Assembly: GCF_001421245.1 (NCBI RefSeq)
Contig: NZ_LMKE01000023.1
Location: forward strand, 345 to 64,344
Direction: 5' to 3'
DNA: 64,000 nucleotides
Source of the DNA: Sphingomonas sp. Leaf10
GTDB taxonomy: Bacteria; Pseudomonadota; Alphaproteobacteria; Sphingomonadales; Sphingomonadaceae
Within the stretch, counting starts at the first letter, position 1. The number at the start of each line of letters is the position of its first letter. Below, one piece after another: positions 25,320 through 33,493 of this stretch. The notes below the pieces were generated by a model. That model had not been told where the DNA came from, made no database searches, and worked only from the letters and a program-made list of their open reading frames with translations. Made by a program: the position numbers and the translations under genes.

Positions 25320-26086
25320 CGCGCGACCGGCAGGATGTAGCGATGCCCTTGCGGGGTACGGCCGATCTCGACGTCGATGCCATAGGCTTCGGCGATGGCC
25401 GACGCGGTCAGCACCGCATCCGCTTCGCCGCTCGCGACGATCCGCCCGTCCTTCAACAGCACCGCATCGTCCGCGACCCGCGCCGCCAGATGCAGGTCGT
25501 GCAGCACTAGCACCACGCCCCGCCCGCCCGCCGCCACGCCGCGCAACCGCGCCAGCACGTCCAGCTGATGCGCGGGGTCGAGGCTGGCGAGCGGTTCGTC
25601 GGCCAGCAGCCAGTAGGGCTCGCCGGCCAGTACCCGCGCCAGCAGCGCGCGCCCCCGCTCGCCGCCCGACAGCCGCTCGACGCCGCGGGTCGCCAGATCG
25701 GTCATGTCGGTCGCCGCCAACGCCGCCTGCACCGCATCGCGATCAGCCTGCGTCTCGCCCCACCGCCCGCGATGCGCGAACCGCCCCAGCCCGACCAGCG
25801 TCGCGACATCGATGTCCCAATGTACGTCGGCGGATTGCGGCAGCAGTCCGATCGCCCGCGCTCGCGCACGACGGTCGATCGCCTGCACATCCTCGCCGCC
25901 CAGCCGGGCCGCGCCGCTGTCGGGCTGGCGCAGCGCGGCGAGGCAGGCGAGCAGGCTGGACTTGCCCGCGCCATTCGCTCCGAGCAGCGCGGTCACCCGC
26001 CCCTGCCGGAACGCGAACGACACATCGTCCAGCACGCGCTTACCGCCCAGCGTCAGCGCGATCGCATCGGCCACCAGATCGGTCAT
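25316..26086 (-). CDS. btuD: Corrinoid ABC transporter ATP-binding protein
   Basis: A 256-residue ABC ATPase with Walker A GANGAGKS (36-43), Q-loop (GLLPQSADV), signature LSGGE (139-143), Walker B WLLADEP (159-165) and a His switch (VLVLHDL). The family is that of iron-siderophore and vitamin B12 importers. It sits directly after the permease and binding protein and before corrinoid enzymes, so it powers corrinoid import across the inner membrane. Start and stop both overlap neighbours. Confidence 0.92.
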   Translation of the reverse strand: MTDLVADAIALTLGGKRVLDDVSFAFRQGRVTALLGANGAGKSSLLACLAALRQPDSGAARLGGEDVQAIDRRARARAIGLLPQSADVHWDIDVATLVGLGRFAHRGRWGETQADRDAVQAALAATDMTDLATRGVERLSGGERGRALLARVLAGEPYWLLADEPLASLDPAHQLDVLARLRGVAAGGRGVVLVLHDLHLAARVADDAVLLKDGRIVASGEADAVLTASAIAEAYGIDVEIGRTPQGHRYILPVAR

Positions 26087-27045
26087 GCCAGCCTCCGCCG
26101 CATCGCGATCAGCAGGTAGAGGAAGAACGGCCCGCCCAGCATCGACATGGCGATGCCCAGCCGCAGCTCGCTGACCGTCGGGGCGAGCCGCACGAGGCTG
26201 TCGGCAAAGGTCAGCAGAACCGCCCCGGCAAGGGCCGAGGGCAGCAGGATCGCCGACGGCCGGTTGCCCGCCAGTGGCCGCACCAGGTGCGGCACGATCA
26301 GCCCGACGAACCCGATGATCCCCGCCGACGCCACCGACGCGCCGACGGTCAGCGCGACGCCGACGATGACCAGCCGTTGCAGCCGCGCCGGATCGACCCC
26401 CATCGACCGCGCCGCCGCCTCGCCCAGCGTCAGCGCGTCGAGCGCCCGTGCGGTCATCGCCAGCACGCCCATGCCGGCGGCGATCAGCGGTGCGGCGACC
26501 TTCACATCATCCCAGCTGCGATCGGTCAGCGCGCCCATCAGCCATGTCACGATCGACGACGACACGAACGGCGTCGGTGCAAGGCTGATGGCGAGCGCGG
26601 TCAGCGACCCGGTGATGCTGGTCAGGATCATGCCGCCCAGCGTGAACAGGATCAGGCTGCCCGACCGGCCCGCGATCAGCGCCAGCAGCGCCATGGTCAC
26701 CCCCGCCCCGACCAGGGCGAAGCCAGGCAGCAGCCACATCTGCGCGGCATAGCCGCAATACAGCGCTACGACGGCACCGAACGCCGCGCCCGACGACACG
26801 CCGAACAGCCCCGGATCGGCCAGCGGATTGCGCAGATACCCCTGCATCACCGCGCCCGACAGCCCCAGCGCCGCGCCCACCAGCAGCGCCAGCACGGTGC
26901 GCGGCAGGCGTAGTTCGACGATGATGATGGATCGCGGATCGTCGGCGGTCCATGCGTCGAACGGCACCCACACCTTCCCCGCCGCGACCGACAGCGCGGC
27001 GGCAAGCAACAGCGCTACGAGCAGGCCGATGGTCAGCCGCTTCAT
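26083..27045 (-). CDS. btuC: Corrinoid ABC transporter permease (FecCD/BtuC)
   Basis: The 320-residue product is a FecCD-type permease with nine or ten membrane helices, the RLPRTVLALLVGAALGLSGAVMQGYLRNPLADPG signature near the start of the second helix (two pieces shown by RLPRTVLALLVG and NPLADPGLFG), and the FVGLIVPHLVRPLAG loop that couples to the ATPase. I place its start at 27045, where the ATG overlaps the stop of the binding-protein gene (ATGA); the longer open frame upstream is a shadow. Confidence 0.92.
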   Translation of the reverse strand: MKRLTIGLLVALLLAAALSVAAGKVWVPFDAWTADDPRSIIIVELRLPRTVLALLVGAALGLSGAVMQGYLRNPLADPGLFGVSSGAAFGAVVALYCGYAAQMWLLPGFALVGAGVTMALLALIAGRSGSLILFTLGGMILTSITGSLTALAISLAPTPFVSSSIVTWLMGALTDRSWDDVKVAAPLIAAGMGVLAMTARALDALTLGEAAARSMGVDPARLQRLVIVGVALTVGASVASAGIIGFVGLIVPHLVRPLAGNRPSAILLPSALAGAVLLTFADSLVRLAPTVSELRLGIAMSMLGGPFFLYLLIAMRRRLA

Positions 27046-27848
27046 GACGTCACCTGCGCGTGAACCTGCCGCAACCGCGCCATCGCCGCGATGATCGTCG
27101 GCCCGCCGCAATTCATCAGCCGCGTCGGATAGGGGGCGACGGTGATATGCATCGCCAGCCGCCGCACTGCCGGATGGCCGGTCATGCGGTCGTCCTGCAC
27201 GCCCTCCGGCGCGGTCGACAACAACACGCGCGGCGGATCGGCGACCAGATATTCGAGCGGCAGGACGTCCCATTGCTTGAGGCCATATTTCGCACTCATG
27301 TTCCGAAAGCCCGCGCGCTGGAGCAGGTCGTCGGCCAGCGTGCCGCTGCCCGGTACCAGCCCGTTCCCCTGCCACACCAGCGCTCCCACCGGCGGCACCC
27401 GCGCCGGGGTCGCCGACGCCGCGATCCGTGCCGCCAGCACTTCGCCCCGCGCGGCATGGCCGGTCGCGGTGGCGATCGCACGGACCTGATCCATGCTTTC
27501 GGTCACCGATTCCGCCACCGGATATTGCACCAGCGCGATCTTCAACCGTTTCAGCGCGGCGATCGTCGCCGGTTCGACATGCGGGCCGGCCAGTACGATA
27601 TCGGGGCGCAGCGCCATCACTTCCTCCGCCGTGCCCGACGTCGCCTTGAACCGGCGCGCCCAACCGAGCGGGACGGAGGTCGCGCGCACATCCTGCGAAT
27701 AATGGCTGATGCCGACGATCTGCGCCGGATCGGCGACGCGGGCCAGCACCGCATCGACGCACGGATTGATCGACACCACCCGCGGCAAGCGCGGCGCAGC
27801 CGACAGCAACGCCGGCGCGGCCAGCAGCAGGGCGATCGGACGGATCAA
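27042..27848 (-). CDS. btuF: Corrinoid-binding periplasmic protein
   Basis: This is a Fe-siderophore/B12-type binding protein of about 268 residues: a short signal (RPIALLLAAPALLSAAP), then PRVVSINPCVDAVLARVADPAQIVGISHYS, a DIVLAGPHVEPATIAALKRL segment and a long linking helix typical of class III binding proteins. The start is probably TTG at 27848, because TTGA overlaps the cobO stop and the codons after it give the signal peptide; no ATG is available there. It is made with btuC and btuD and feeds them with corrinoid brought in by BtuB. Confidence 0.86.
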   Translation of the reverse strand: MIRPIALLLAAPALLSAAPRLPRVVSINPCVDAVLARVADPAQIVGISHYSQDVRATSVPLGWARRFKATSGTAEEVMALRPDIVLAGPHVEPATIAALKRLKIALVQYPVAESVTESMDQVRAIATATGHAARGEVLAARIAASATPARVPPVGALVWQGNGLVPGSGTLADDLLQRAGFRNMSAKYGLKQWDVLPLEYLVADPPRVLLSTAPEGVQDDRMTGHPAVRRLAMHITVAPYPTRLMNCGGPTIIAAMARLRQVHAQVTS

Positions 27849-28456
27849 TATTCGACGCCCTTCTGCGCCTTGAACCCGGCATGATAGGGGTGCTTCACCT
27901 CGCCGAATTCGGTGATCAGGTCGGCGATCTCCAGCAGTTCGGGCTTCGCATTGCGGCCGGTGATGCAGATATGCTTGGTCAGCGGCCGGTCCTCCAGGAA
28001 ATCGACGATCTCGGCGATCGGCAGGGTGTCGTCGCGCAGGACGATGTTGAGTTCGTCCAAAATCACGAAGTCGATCGCGGGGTCGAGGATCATCTCCTTC
28101 GATCGCTCCCATGCGGCGCGGGCGGCGGCGATGTCCTTGGCCCGGTCCTGCGTGTCCCAGGTGAAGCCTTCGCCCATCACCTCGAAGCTGGCGAGGTCCG
28201 GATGCGCATCGAAGAAGTTGCGCTCGCCCGTTTCCCACTTGCCCTTCACATATTGCAGGATCGCGACCTTCATCCCCCAGCCGATGCTGCGGATCGCCAT
28301 GCCGAACGCGCTCGACGACTTGCCCTTGCCATTGCCGGTATGGACGATCAGCAGCCCGCGTTCGAGCGTGCGGCGCGCCTGCATCTTTTCGCGGGCGACG
28401 GCCATGCGCTGCATCCGCGCATTGTGGCGGGCATGATCTTCGGGCGTCTCGGTCAT
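27845..28456 (-). CDS. cobO: Corrinoid adenosyltransferase (CobO/BtuR type)
   Basis: This 203-residue enzyme transfers adenosyl from ATP to Co(I) corrinoid. The P-loop HTGNGKGKSS is at residues 39-48, followed by AFGMAIRSIGWGMKVAILQYVKGKW, DFVILDELNIVL and ICITGRNAKPELLEIADLITE, all strong marks of the CobO family. The start at 28456 makes an ATGA overlap with the cobD stop. It comes before transport genes, so imported corrinoids can be adenosylated at once. Confidence 0.95.
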   Translation of the reverse strand: MTETPEDHARHNARMQRMAVAREKMQARRTLERGLLIVHTGNGKGKSSSAFGMAIRSIGWGMKVAILQYVKGKWETGERNFFDAHPDLASFEVMGEGFTWDTQDRAKDIAAARAAWERSKEMILDPAIDFVILDELNIVLRDDTLPIAEIVDFLEDRPLTKHICITGRNAKPELLEIADLITEFGEVKHPYHAGFKAQKGVEY

Positions 28457-29526
28457 GGGTGATACTCCGCAAGGGCGGTGGTCAGACGGGCCATCGCCGG
28501 ACCGTCGGGCGGCAGGCCGATCCGCAACCGGTCGCACCGGTCGGCGAACGGGCGGGTGAGGATGGCATGGTTGCACAGATGACGGAACAGCGCGTGCGCG
28601 TCATCGGTCTCGATCAGGCGGAACAGCGGCGCGTGGCCGACCATCTGCCAACCCGCCAGCGCATCGTCGAGCAATGCACCGACCGCTTCGATCCGTCCGG
28701 CCTGCGCCGCAGCAAAGGCGCGATCGGCATAGGCCGCCGTGCCGATCCGCACCGCCGCGCTCGACACCGGCCAGTCGCCGAGCAGCTGGCGCAGCGCCGC
28801 CGCCACCCCGCCGCCAGCGATCACGAAGCCCAGCCGCAATCCGGGCAGGCCATAGAATTTGCCGAACGACCGCAGCACGATCAGCCGGTCCGACGCCTGC
28901 GCCGCCAGTCCCGGCGCGGGGTCGGCATAGGCTTCGTCGACGACCAGCATCCTCTGCCCCGCCAGCGCGAGCAGACGGTCGGGCGGCGTGACGAAGCCGT
29001 CGGGATTGGCGGGACTGGCCAGCACCAGCAGATCGGCATCGCCCGGATCGGCAAGGGCCGCGACCGCGCGTGCATCGGGCCATGCGGCGACGTGACCGGC
29101 ATAGCCAGGCCACACCACCGCCGGCCGCTCCGCATTCAGAATCACCGCCAACAGCCGTAGCGCAAGGTCGGTGCCGGGCACCGCGACCACCCGCGCCGGG
29201 TTCGACACCCCGAACGCCATCGCCGCCGCCGCTTCGAGCGCCGCCATCTCGCCCGGTTCGGGCAGCCGGTTATAACCCAACGCACTCCCCTCCCTGACAA
29301 GGGAAGGGTTGGGGGTGGGTAGGCCGGTTGTGGAACACTCCCTTGCCCTCGCAGGCCAACCCACCCCCGCCCCCTCCCTTGTCAGGGAGGGGAGTGACGT
29401 CGTGCCGACCGGATAGGCCCAGGGCGCGATCCCGGTCGACAGGTCGATCCAGTCGTCCCCGCCGAACGCGCGCGCGGCGGCGGCGACCCGTCCGCCATGC
29501 GCACAAAATTCGGCAAGGTCGACCAT
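28453..29526 (-). CDS. cobD: Threonine-phosphate decarboxylase-like PLP enzyme with in-frame repeat
   Basis: A 357-residue class I/II aminotransferase-fold protein, known as CobD in Salmonella (CobC in Pseudomonas), which makes aminopropanol phosphate for CbiB. The first part (IDLSTGIAPWAYPVG) and YNRLPEPGEMAALE are family motifs, PLP is held by Lys223 in RSFGKFYGLPGLRLGF, and DEAYADP is the PLP-binding Asp region. Between VG and YNR, about residues 44-82 are an extra segment encoded by a 114-base palindromic element (29283-29396) inserted without breaking the frame. The catalytic residues are distant from it, so the enzyme may still work. The start at 29526 overlaps the btuB stop by one base. 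Confidence 0.9.
   Translation of the reverse strand: MVDLAEFCAHGGRVAAAARAFGGDDWIDLSTGIAPWAYPVGTTSLPSLTREGAGVGWPARARECSTTGLPTPNPSLVREGSALGYNRLPEPGEMAALEAAAAMAFGVSNPARVVAVPGTDLALRLLAVILNAERPAVVWPGYAGHVAAWPDARAVAALADPGDADLLVLASPANPDGFVTPPDRLLALAGQRMLVVDEAYADPAPGLAAQASDRLIVLRSFGKFYGLPGLRLGFVIAGGGVAAALRQLLGDWPVSSAAVRIGTAAYADRAFAAAQAGRIEAVGALLDDALAGWQMVGHAPLFRLIETDDAHALFRHLCNHAILTRPFADRCDRLRIGLPPDGPAMARLTTALAEYHP
29283..29396. repeat. 114-bp palindromic element inside cobD
   Basis: Two 43-base arms, 29283-29325 and 29354-29396, are near-perfect inverted copies (arm starts CACTCCCCTCCCTGACAAGG) around a 28-base centre. The 114 bases equal 38 codons, so the reading frame of cobD is kept. Elements of this sort are normally found between genes; here one lies in coding sequence and encodes a Thr/Gly/Pro/Arg-rich stretch. 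Confidence 0.9.
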
Positions 29527-31454
29527 CAGTAGCTGAGCCTTACGCCACCATAGGCGGCGCGCCCCGGCGTGCCGTATTGAAAGATCGTCTGATAGCGTTC
29601 GTCGAACAGGTTCTCGACGCGGCCATAGACCTGGATCCGCTCGGTCACCGGGAACGATGCGCGCAGATCGGTCAGGACATAACCGTCCAGCCGCCGTGCG
29701 TTCGACGCATTGTCGAAACTGTCGCCGATCATCGTGACGGTCGCGCCGACGCCAAGACCGAACGCCCAGCGATAATCGGCGTTGACGGTCAGGCTGTCGG
29801 CCGGACGCCGCGCCAGCTTGCGCCCGAAATTGGCGGTACCGGCCGAACGGTTCTCGGCATCCAGCCACGTATAAGCGGCGGCAACGGTGAATGCCTCCAC
29901 CGGACGCAGCTTCAGCGCGAACTCCAGCCCCTTCGCCTCGGCACGGGCGATATTGTCATAGGTGCCGTTCGGCTTGCCGGCGCAGATACCAGTGGTCACG
30001 CCGAAGCAGGACACGAACGCGATCAAATCTTTCGACGTACGGTCGAACCACGTCGCGCTCGCCTCTACCGCACCATCGAGGCCATATTGGGTAATGCCCG
30101 CATCCCAACCCTGCGAGCGTTCGGGGGTCAGCAGCGCGTTCCCATATTCGCTCTGCAACTGGTACAGCGTCGGGGCCTTGAACCCTTCGGAATAGCTGGC
30201 GCGCAGCAGCGTGTTGCCGCGATTGGGCGACCACACCCCGCTGCCCGAAAACACCGTCGCCCCGCCGAACACATTGTGGTCGTCATGGCGCACGCCGCCG
30301 GTCAGCGTCAGATTCTCGATCGGCGTCACCGCGATCTGGCCATAGACGCCCAGCAGCCGCGCGCGACCGGTCGTCGCCGGGCCACCGAAGCTCGCCGTGG
30401 TGAAGCGCGACACTTCGCGTTCGACGCCGAACGTCGCGAACACGGCGTCGGTGACGTCGAACGACCCCTGGTAATCGATCCGGTCGTTGCGCCCCTTGCC
30501 CCGGAACGTCTCGGTCGGGATGCCGTCGGGGTCGGTATTGGTCCGGTTGCTCGACGTATGGGCATAGCCGATGCGATTGCGGAACCGCCCGTCGAACAGC
30601 GCGGCGTTCAGCCCGGTATAGCCGGTCCATTGCTCGGCATCGCCATATTCGCGGGTATCGCCGAAGCTGAACGTCGGGGCCGGGAAGCCGTCAATCTCGG
30701 TCCGGCCGTTCGAATAGAAACCGCGCACATCGACCGACACGGCATCGGCCAGCGCCACCGACACGCTGCCGTTCGCGCCATAATTGCGATAGCCGTCCGC
30801 CTCACGCCCCGGCGCATAGGCCGAAATGCCGTCGGTGGTCAGGAACCCGCCGCCGATGCTGGCCGACACCGGTCCGACCTTGCCCGAGACGTTGGCGAAA
30901 CCCTGTCCGGTACCGAACGAGCCGCCCTCGCCGCGCACATTGACCGACAGTTCCTCGGTCGGCTGGCGGGTGATGAGGTTGACGACGCCGCCGATCGCCT
31001 GGCTGCCCCACAGCACCGACTGTGCGCCACGCAGCACTTCAATGCGCGAAATATTGCCGATCAGCAGGTTGCCGAAATTGAACCCGCCGCCGGGCGACGA
31101 CGGGTCGTTCAGCTTGACGCCGTCGATCAGCGCCACGGTCTGGTCGCTGTCGGCGCCGCGGATGTTGACGCTGGTCGACGTGCCGATGCCGCCATTGCGG
31201 GTAACGGTGACGCCCGGCGTCTGGCGCAACAGGTCGGACACGACCACCGCCTGCCGCTGTTCGATGGTGGCGAGGTCGAGCACGGTCACCGCCTGCCCGA
31301 CGGTATCGACCGGACGTGCCTCGCGGTTGGCGGTGACGATGATGTCGTCATCGCCCTGCGCCACGCGTTCGAGGCCGGCGGACGACTGCGCGCTCTGCGC
31401 AAAGCTCGGGGTTGCCGCCAACAGGCAGGGCAGCAACAGGAAACGGGTCTTCAT
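29526..31454 (-). CDS. btuB: TonB-dependent vitamin B12 receptor
   Basis: The 642-residue receptor starts at 31454 with a signal peptide (RFLLLPCLLAATPSFAQ), a TonB-box-like DDIIVTANR near 36-44, a plug domain (VVSDLLRQTPGVTVTRNGG, RGAQSVLWGSQAIGGVVNLIT) and a barrel ending in RLSY. The size and plug match BtuB-type receptors. It is the first gene behind the cobalamin riboswitch, and its stop touches the cobD start (TGATG). It should bring cobalamin or cobinamide across the outer membrane for BtuFCD. Confidence 0.93.
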   Translation of the reverse strand: MKTRFLLLPCLLAATPSFAQSAQSSAGLERVAQGDDDIIVTANREARPVDTVGQAVTVLDLATIEQRQAVVVSDLLRQTPGVTVTRNGGIGTSTSVNIRGADSDQTVALIDGVKLNDPSSPGGGFNFGNLLIGNISRIEVLRGAQSVLWGSQAIGGVVNLITRQPTEELSVNVRGEGGSFGTGQGFANVSGKVGPVSASIGGGFLTTDGISAYAPGREADGYRNYGANGSVSVALADAVSVDVRGFYSNGRTEIDGFPAPTFSFGDTREYGDAEQWTGYTGLNAALFDGRFRNRIGYAHTSSNRTNTDPDGIPTETFRGKGRNDRIDYQGSFDVTDAVFATFGVEREVSRFTTASFGGPATTGRARLLGVYGQIAVTPIENLTLTGGVRHDDHNVFGGATVFSGSGVWSPNRGNTLLRASYSEGFKAPTLYQLQSEYGNALLTPERSQGWDAGITQYGLDGAVEASATWFDRTSKDLIAFVSCFGVTTGICAGKPNGTYDNIARAEAKGLEFALKLRPVEAFTVAAAYTWLDAENRSAGTANFGRKLARRPADSLTVNADYRWAFGLGVGATVTMIGDSFDNASNARRLDGYVLTDLRASFPVTERIQVYGRVENLFDERYQTIFQYGTPGRAAYGGVRLSY

Positions 31455-31602
31455 TCGGGTAATCCCCCTTGGCATCAAACAAGGGGACGCGCGGCGCGGG
31501 CGCCGGAACAGGCTGTTCTCGCACGCGCACGACCCCCAAACGACGTCGTCACGCGAGGAAACCCTCGATCGCCCGGCACACCCCGTCCGCGCGAAGGACA
31601 AC

Positions 31603-31780
31603 CGCGACGGGCAGGTCTCCTGGCTCCCGGGTCGTCGCCTTGCCCGGCCTTCCCGGACGGATGTCCAGTGGCACGCAGGGGAGCAAGGCTCGCCGGTCAC
31701 AGTTGCGGGGGCAGCCCCGGATGACGCGTGCGAAACGCGCTTCCGGGTTCCCTTTTCATCCCATTTCTGGGAACCTGTCG
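31603..31780 (-). ncRNA. Cobalamin riboswitch
   Basis: Read on the minus strand, the leader has the ordered parts of a class I adenosylcobalamin riboswitch: ACAGGTTCCC, GGATGAAAAGGGAACCCGG, GGCTGCCCCCGCAACTGTGA, CACTGGA, GGGAAGGCCGGG, and the B12 box GCCAGGAGACCTGCC at about 31611-31625. It ends about 150 bases before btuB and should switch off the whole operon when cobalamin is plentiful. The cobU gene starts divergently from about 40 bases beyond its far end and is not under its control. Confidence 0.96.
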
Positions 31781-31818
31781 CATCCGCGCCCTTAGAGCGC
31801 ATCGGGGCACAGGACAAG

Positions 31819-32334
31819 ATGGCGACGAGTTTGTTCGTGGGCGGCGCACGCTCGGGCAAGAGCCGCCTGGCGCAGCAGGCGTGCGAGGCGCTGGCGGGGC
31901 CATGGACCTATCTTGCCACGGCAGAGGCGTGGGACGAGGAGATGACCGACCGCATCGCCCGCCACCGCGCCGATCGAGGCCCCGGCTGGCACACGGTCGA
32001 ATGTCCGGTCGATCTGGCGGCGGCGATCGATGCCGCGACGGGACCGGTGCTGGTCGATTGCCTGACGCTATGGCTGTCGAACCTGATGCTCGGCGACCAC
32101 GACATTGACCGCCACAGCGCCAACCTGCTCGCCGCGATCGGCGGGGCGCAGCATCCGGTGCTGCTGGTCAGCAACGAGGTCGGCATGGGTATCGTGCCCG
32201 ACAACCCGCTCGGCCGCCGCTTCCGCGACGCGGCGGGGCGGCTCAATCAGGCGGTGGCGGCGAAGGTCGATCGCTGCTGGTTCGTCGTGGCGGGCATGGT
32301 ACTGCCGCTGGAGCGGTTCGAGCCCGCACCCTGA
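31819..32334 (+). CDS. cobU: Adenosylcobinamide kinase/guanylyltransferase
   Basis: CobU (CobP) phosphorylates adenosylcobinamide and adds GMP. The 171-residue protein has the P-loop FVGGARSGKSRLAQ at 6-19, TYLATAEAWDEEM, RHRADR, LVDCLTLWLSNLM, VSNEVGMGIVPDNPLGRRFRD, all diagnostic. The start at 31819 follows AGGA; the frame is open further up but crosses the riboswitch in the wrong strand. It is the only cobalamin gene here on the plus strand, divergent from the operon, and followed by a dyad repeat that could end its transcript. Confidence 0.95.
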   Translation: MATSLFVGGARSGKSRLAQQACEALAGPWTYLATAEAWDEEMTDRIARHRADRGPGWHTVECPVDLAAAIDAATGPVLVDCLTLWLSNLMLGDHDIDRHSANLLAAIGGAQHPVLLVSNEVGMGIVPDNPLGRRFRDAAGRLNQAVAAKVDRCWFVVAGMVLPLERFEPAP

Positions 32335-32377
32335 CAATATCCCCGCATCGGCGAGACTTTAGCGAAACGCTCTTCTC

Positions 32378-32467
32378 GTACCCCGGCGAAGGCCGGGGCC
32401 CAGTTGGGGGACGTCGGTAAGGTCGGGAAAAGCCTTCCCAACTGGACCCCGGCCTTCGCCGGGGTAC
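32378..32467. repeat. Intergenic dyad repeat (family A)
   Basis: Perfectly inverted 31-base arms, 32378-32408 and 32437-32467, with core CCCCGGCGAAGGCCGGGG followed by CCAGTTGGG, flank a 28-base centre. Each arm is itself partly palindromic. It lies between the convergent cobU and NmrA-like genes and may act as a bidirectional terminator. Such repeats are common in sphingomonad genomes as far as I recall. Confidence 0.85.
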
Positions 32468-32528
32468 GGTATTTCTTAGGTGATCGGGCGACTTTCGCAG
32501 GCCTTGCCTCCGCGAGGATACGGCCGAC

Positions 32529-33410
32529 TCACTGCGCCACCACCTCCCGCAACGGGGTCCAGTCCACATCATAGCGCCCATTGTCCACCGGTGCACTCGG
32601 CGCCCGCCCATCGAACATGTTGTGCAGATACTGCATTCCCTGCCACGCCGGAAACACCTGATCGCGCGCGGGAAACAGCCGGCGCGTCACGGCGATCATC
32701 CGCGCCAGCGAGCCCAAAGACCCGGCACGCAGCAGCCCGTACGGCTTGCCCGTCACCTCCCCCATCAACGCCGCCAGATCGCGCGCGCTGACCTGTGCGC
32801 CGGCAATATGCAGGTCGCGGGGCGCGGCCGGGTCGAGCGCGGCGGCGGCGGTGTAGGCGGCGACATCGTCCTTGGTCGTCAGTGCGAACTTCACATCCGC
32901 ATCACCCCAATACAGCACGCGCCGCACCCGCCGCTGGATCAGCGGCATCTGACCGTTCAGCATATCGGCGAACGCGCCGTTGAAGATCGACGTCGCCATG
33001 ATCGGCGCGGTGTCGATCCGGGTGCGGAACGCGCGGCGCAGGTCGAAATTGCGGTTGGTGCCGGTCGGCAGCGCGCGATAGTCGATCGAGAAATCGGACG
33101 GAATGAACCGCGCGGCCCCGCCGCCCAGCGCCGCATCGAGCAGCCGCGTCTGTGCGTCGAGGATCGTTTCGCCCAGCCCGTTCAGCGCCGAAACCACGCA
33201 CACCACCCCGCGGCAGGCATGAGCCAGCGCCTGCGCGTCGCCGAAATCGACCGGATGCGGATCGGCCCCGATCGCCTCCAGCGCTGCGATCCGGTCGGGC
33301 GTGGTGCCGGGGCGGACCAGCGCCCGCACCTTCGCCCCGCGCGCCACCGCCGCCTTCGCGATCCGCCCGCCCAAATCGCCGGTCGCCCCCGCGACGATGA
33401 TCGTGTCCAT
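32529..33410 (-). CDS. NmrA-like NAD(P)-binding reductase
   Basis: A 293-residue atypical SDR with the loop VAGATGDLGGRIAKAA near residues 6-21 and an ARGAKVRALVRPGT segment whose Arg residues favour NADP. ARFIPSDFSID in the middle is the mark of the NmrA/isoflavone-reductase-like group; the usual YxxxK catalytic pair is not evident. It could be an aromatic alcohol or quinone reductase, or an NADP sensor. It is a single gene, convergent with cobU and divergent from the glycosyltransferase cluster. Confidence 0.8.
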   Translation of the reverse strand: MDTIIVAGATGDLGGRIAKAAVARGAKVRALVRPGTTPDRIAALEAIGADPHPVDFGDAQALAHACRGVVCVVSALNGLGETILDAQTRLLDAALGGGAARFIPSDFSIDYRALPTGTNRNFDLRRAFRTRIDTAPIMATSIFNGAFADMLNGQMPLIQRRVRRVLYWGDADVKFALTTKDDVAAYTAAAALDPAAPRDLHIAGAQVSARDLAALMGEVTGKPYGLLRAGSLGSLARMIAVTRRLFPARDQVFPAWQGMQYLHNMFDGRAPSAPVDNGRYDVDWTPLREVVAQ

Positions 33411-33493
33411 GTCCGTTTCCCGTCTGTCGTCCCGACGAACCGTCAGGCCGCGTCGTGCGTTCCCCGTCGCGGCAACGCAAGGGGGCGATTAAC

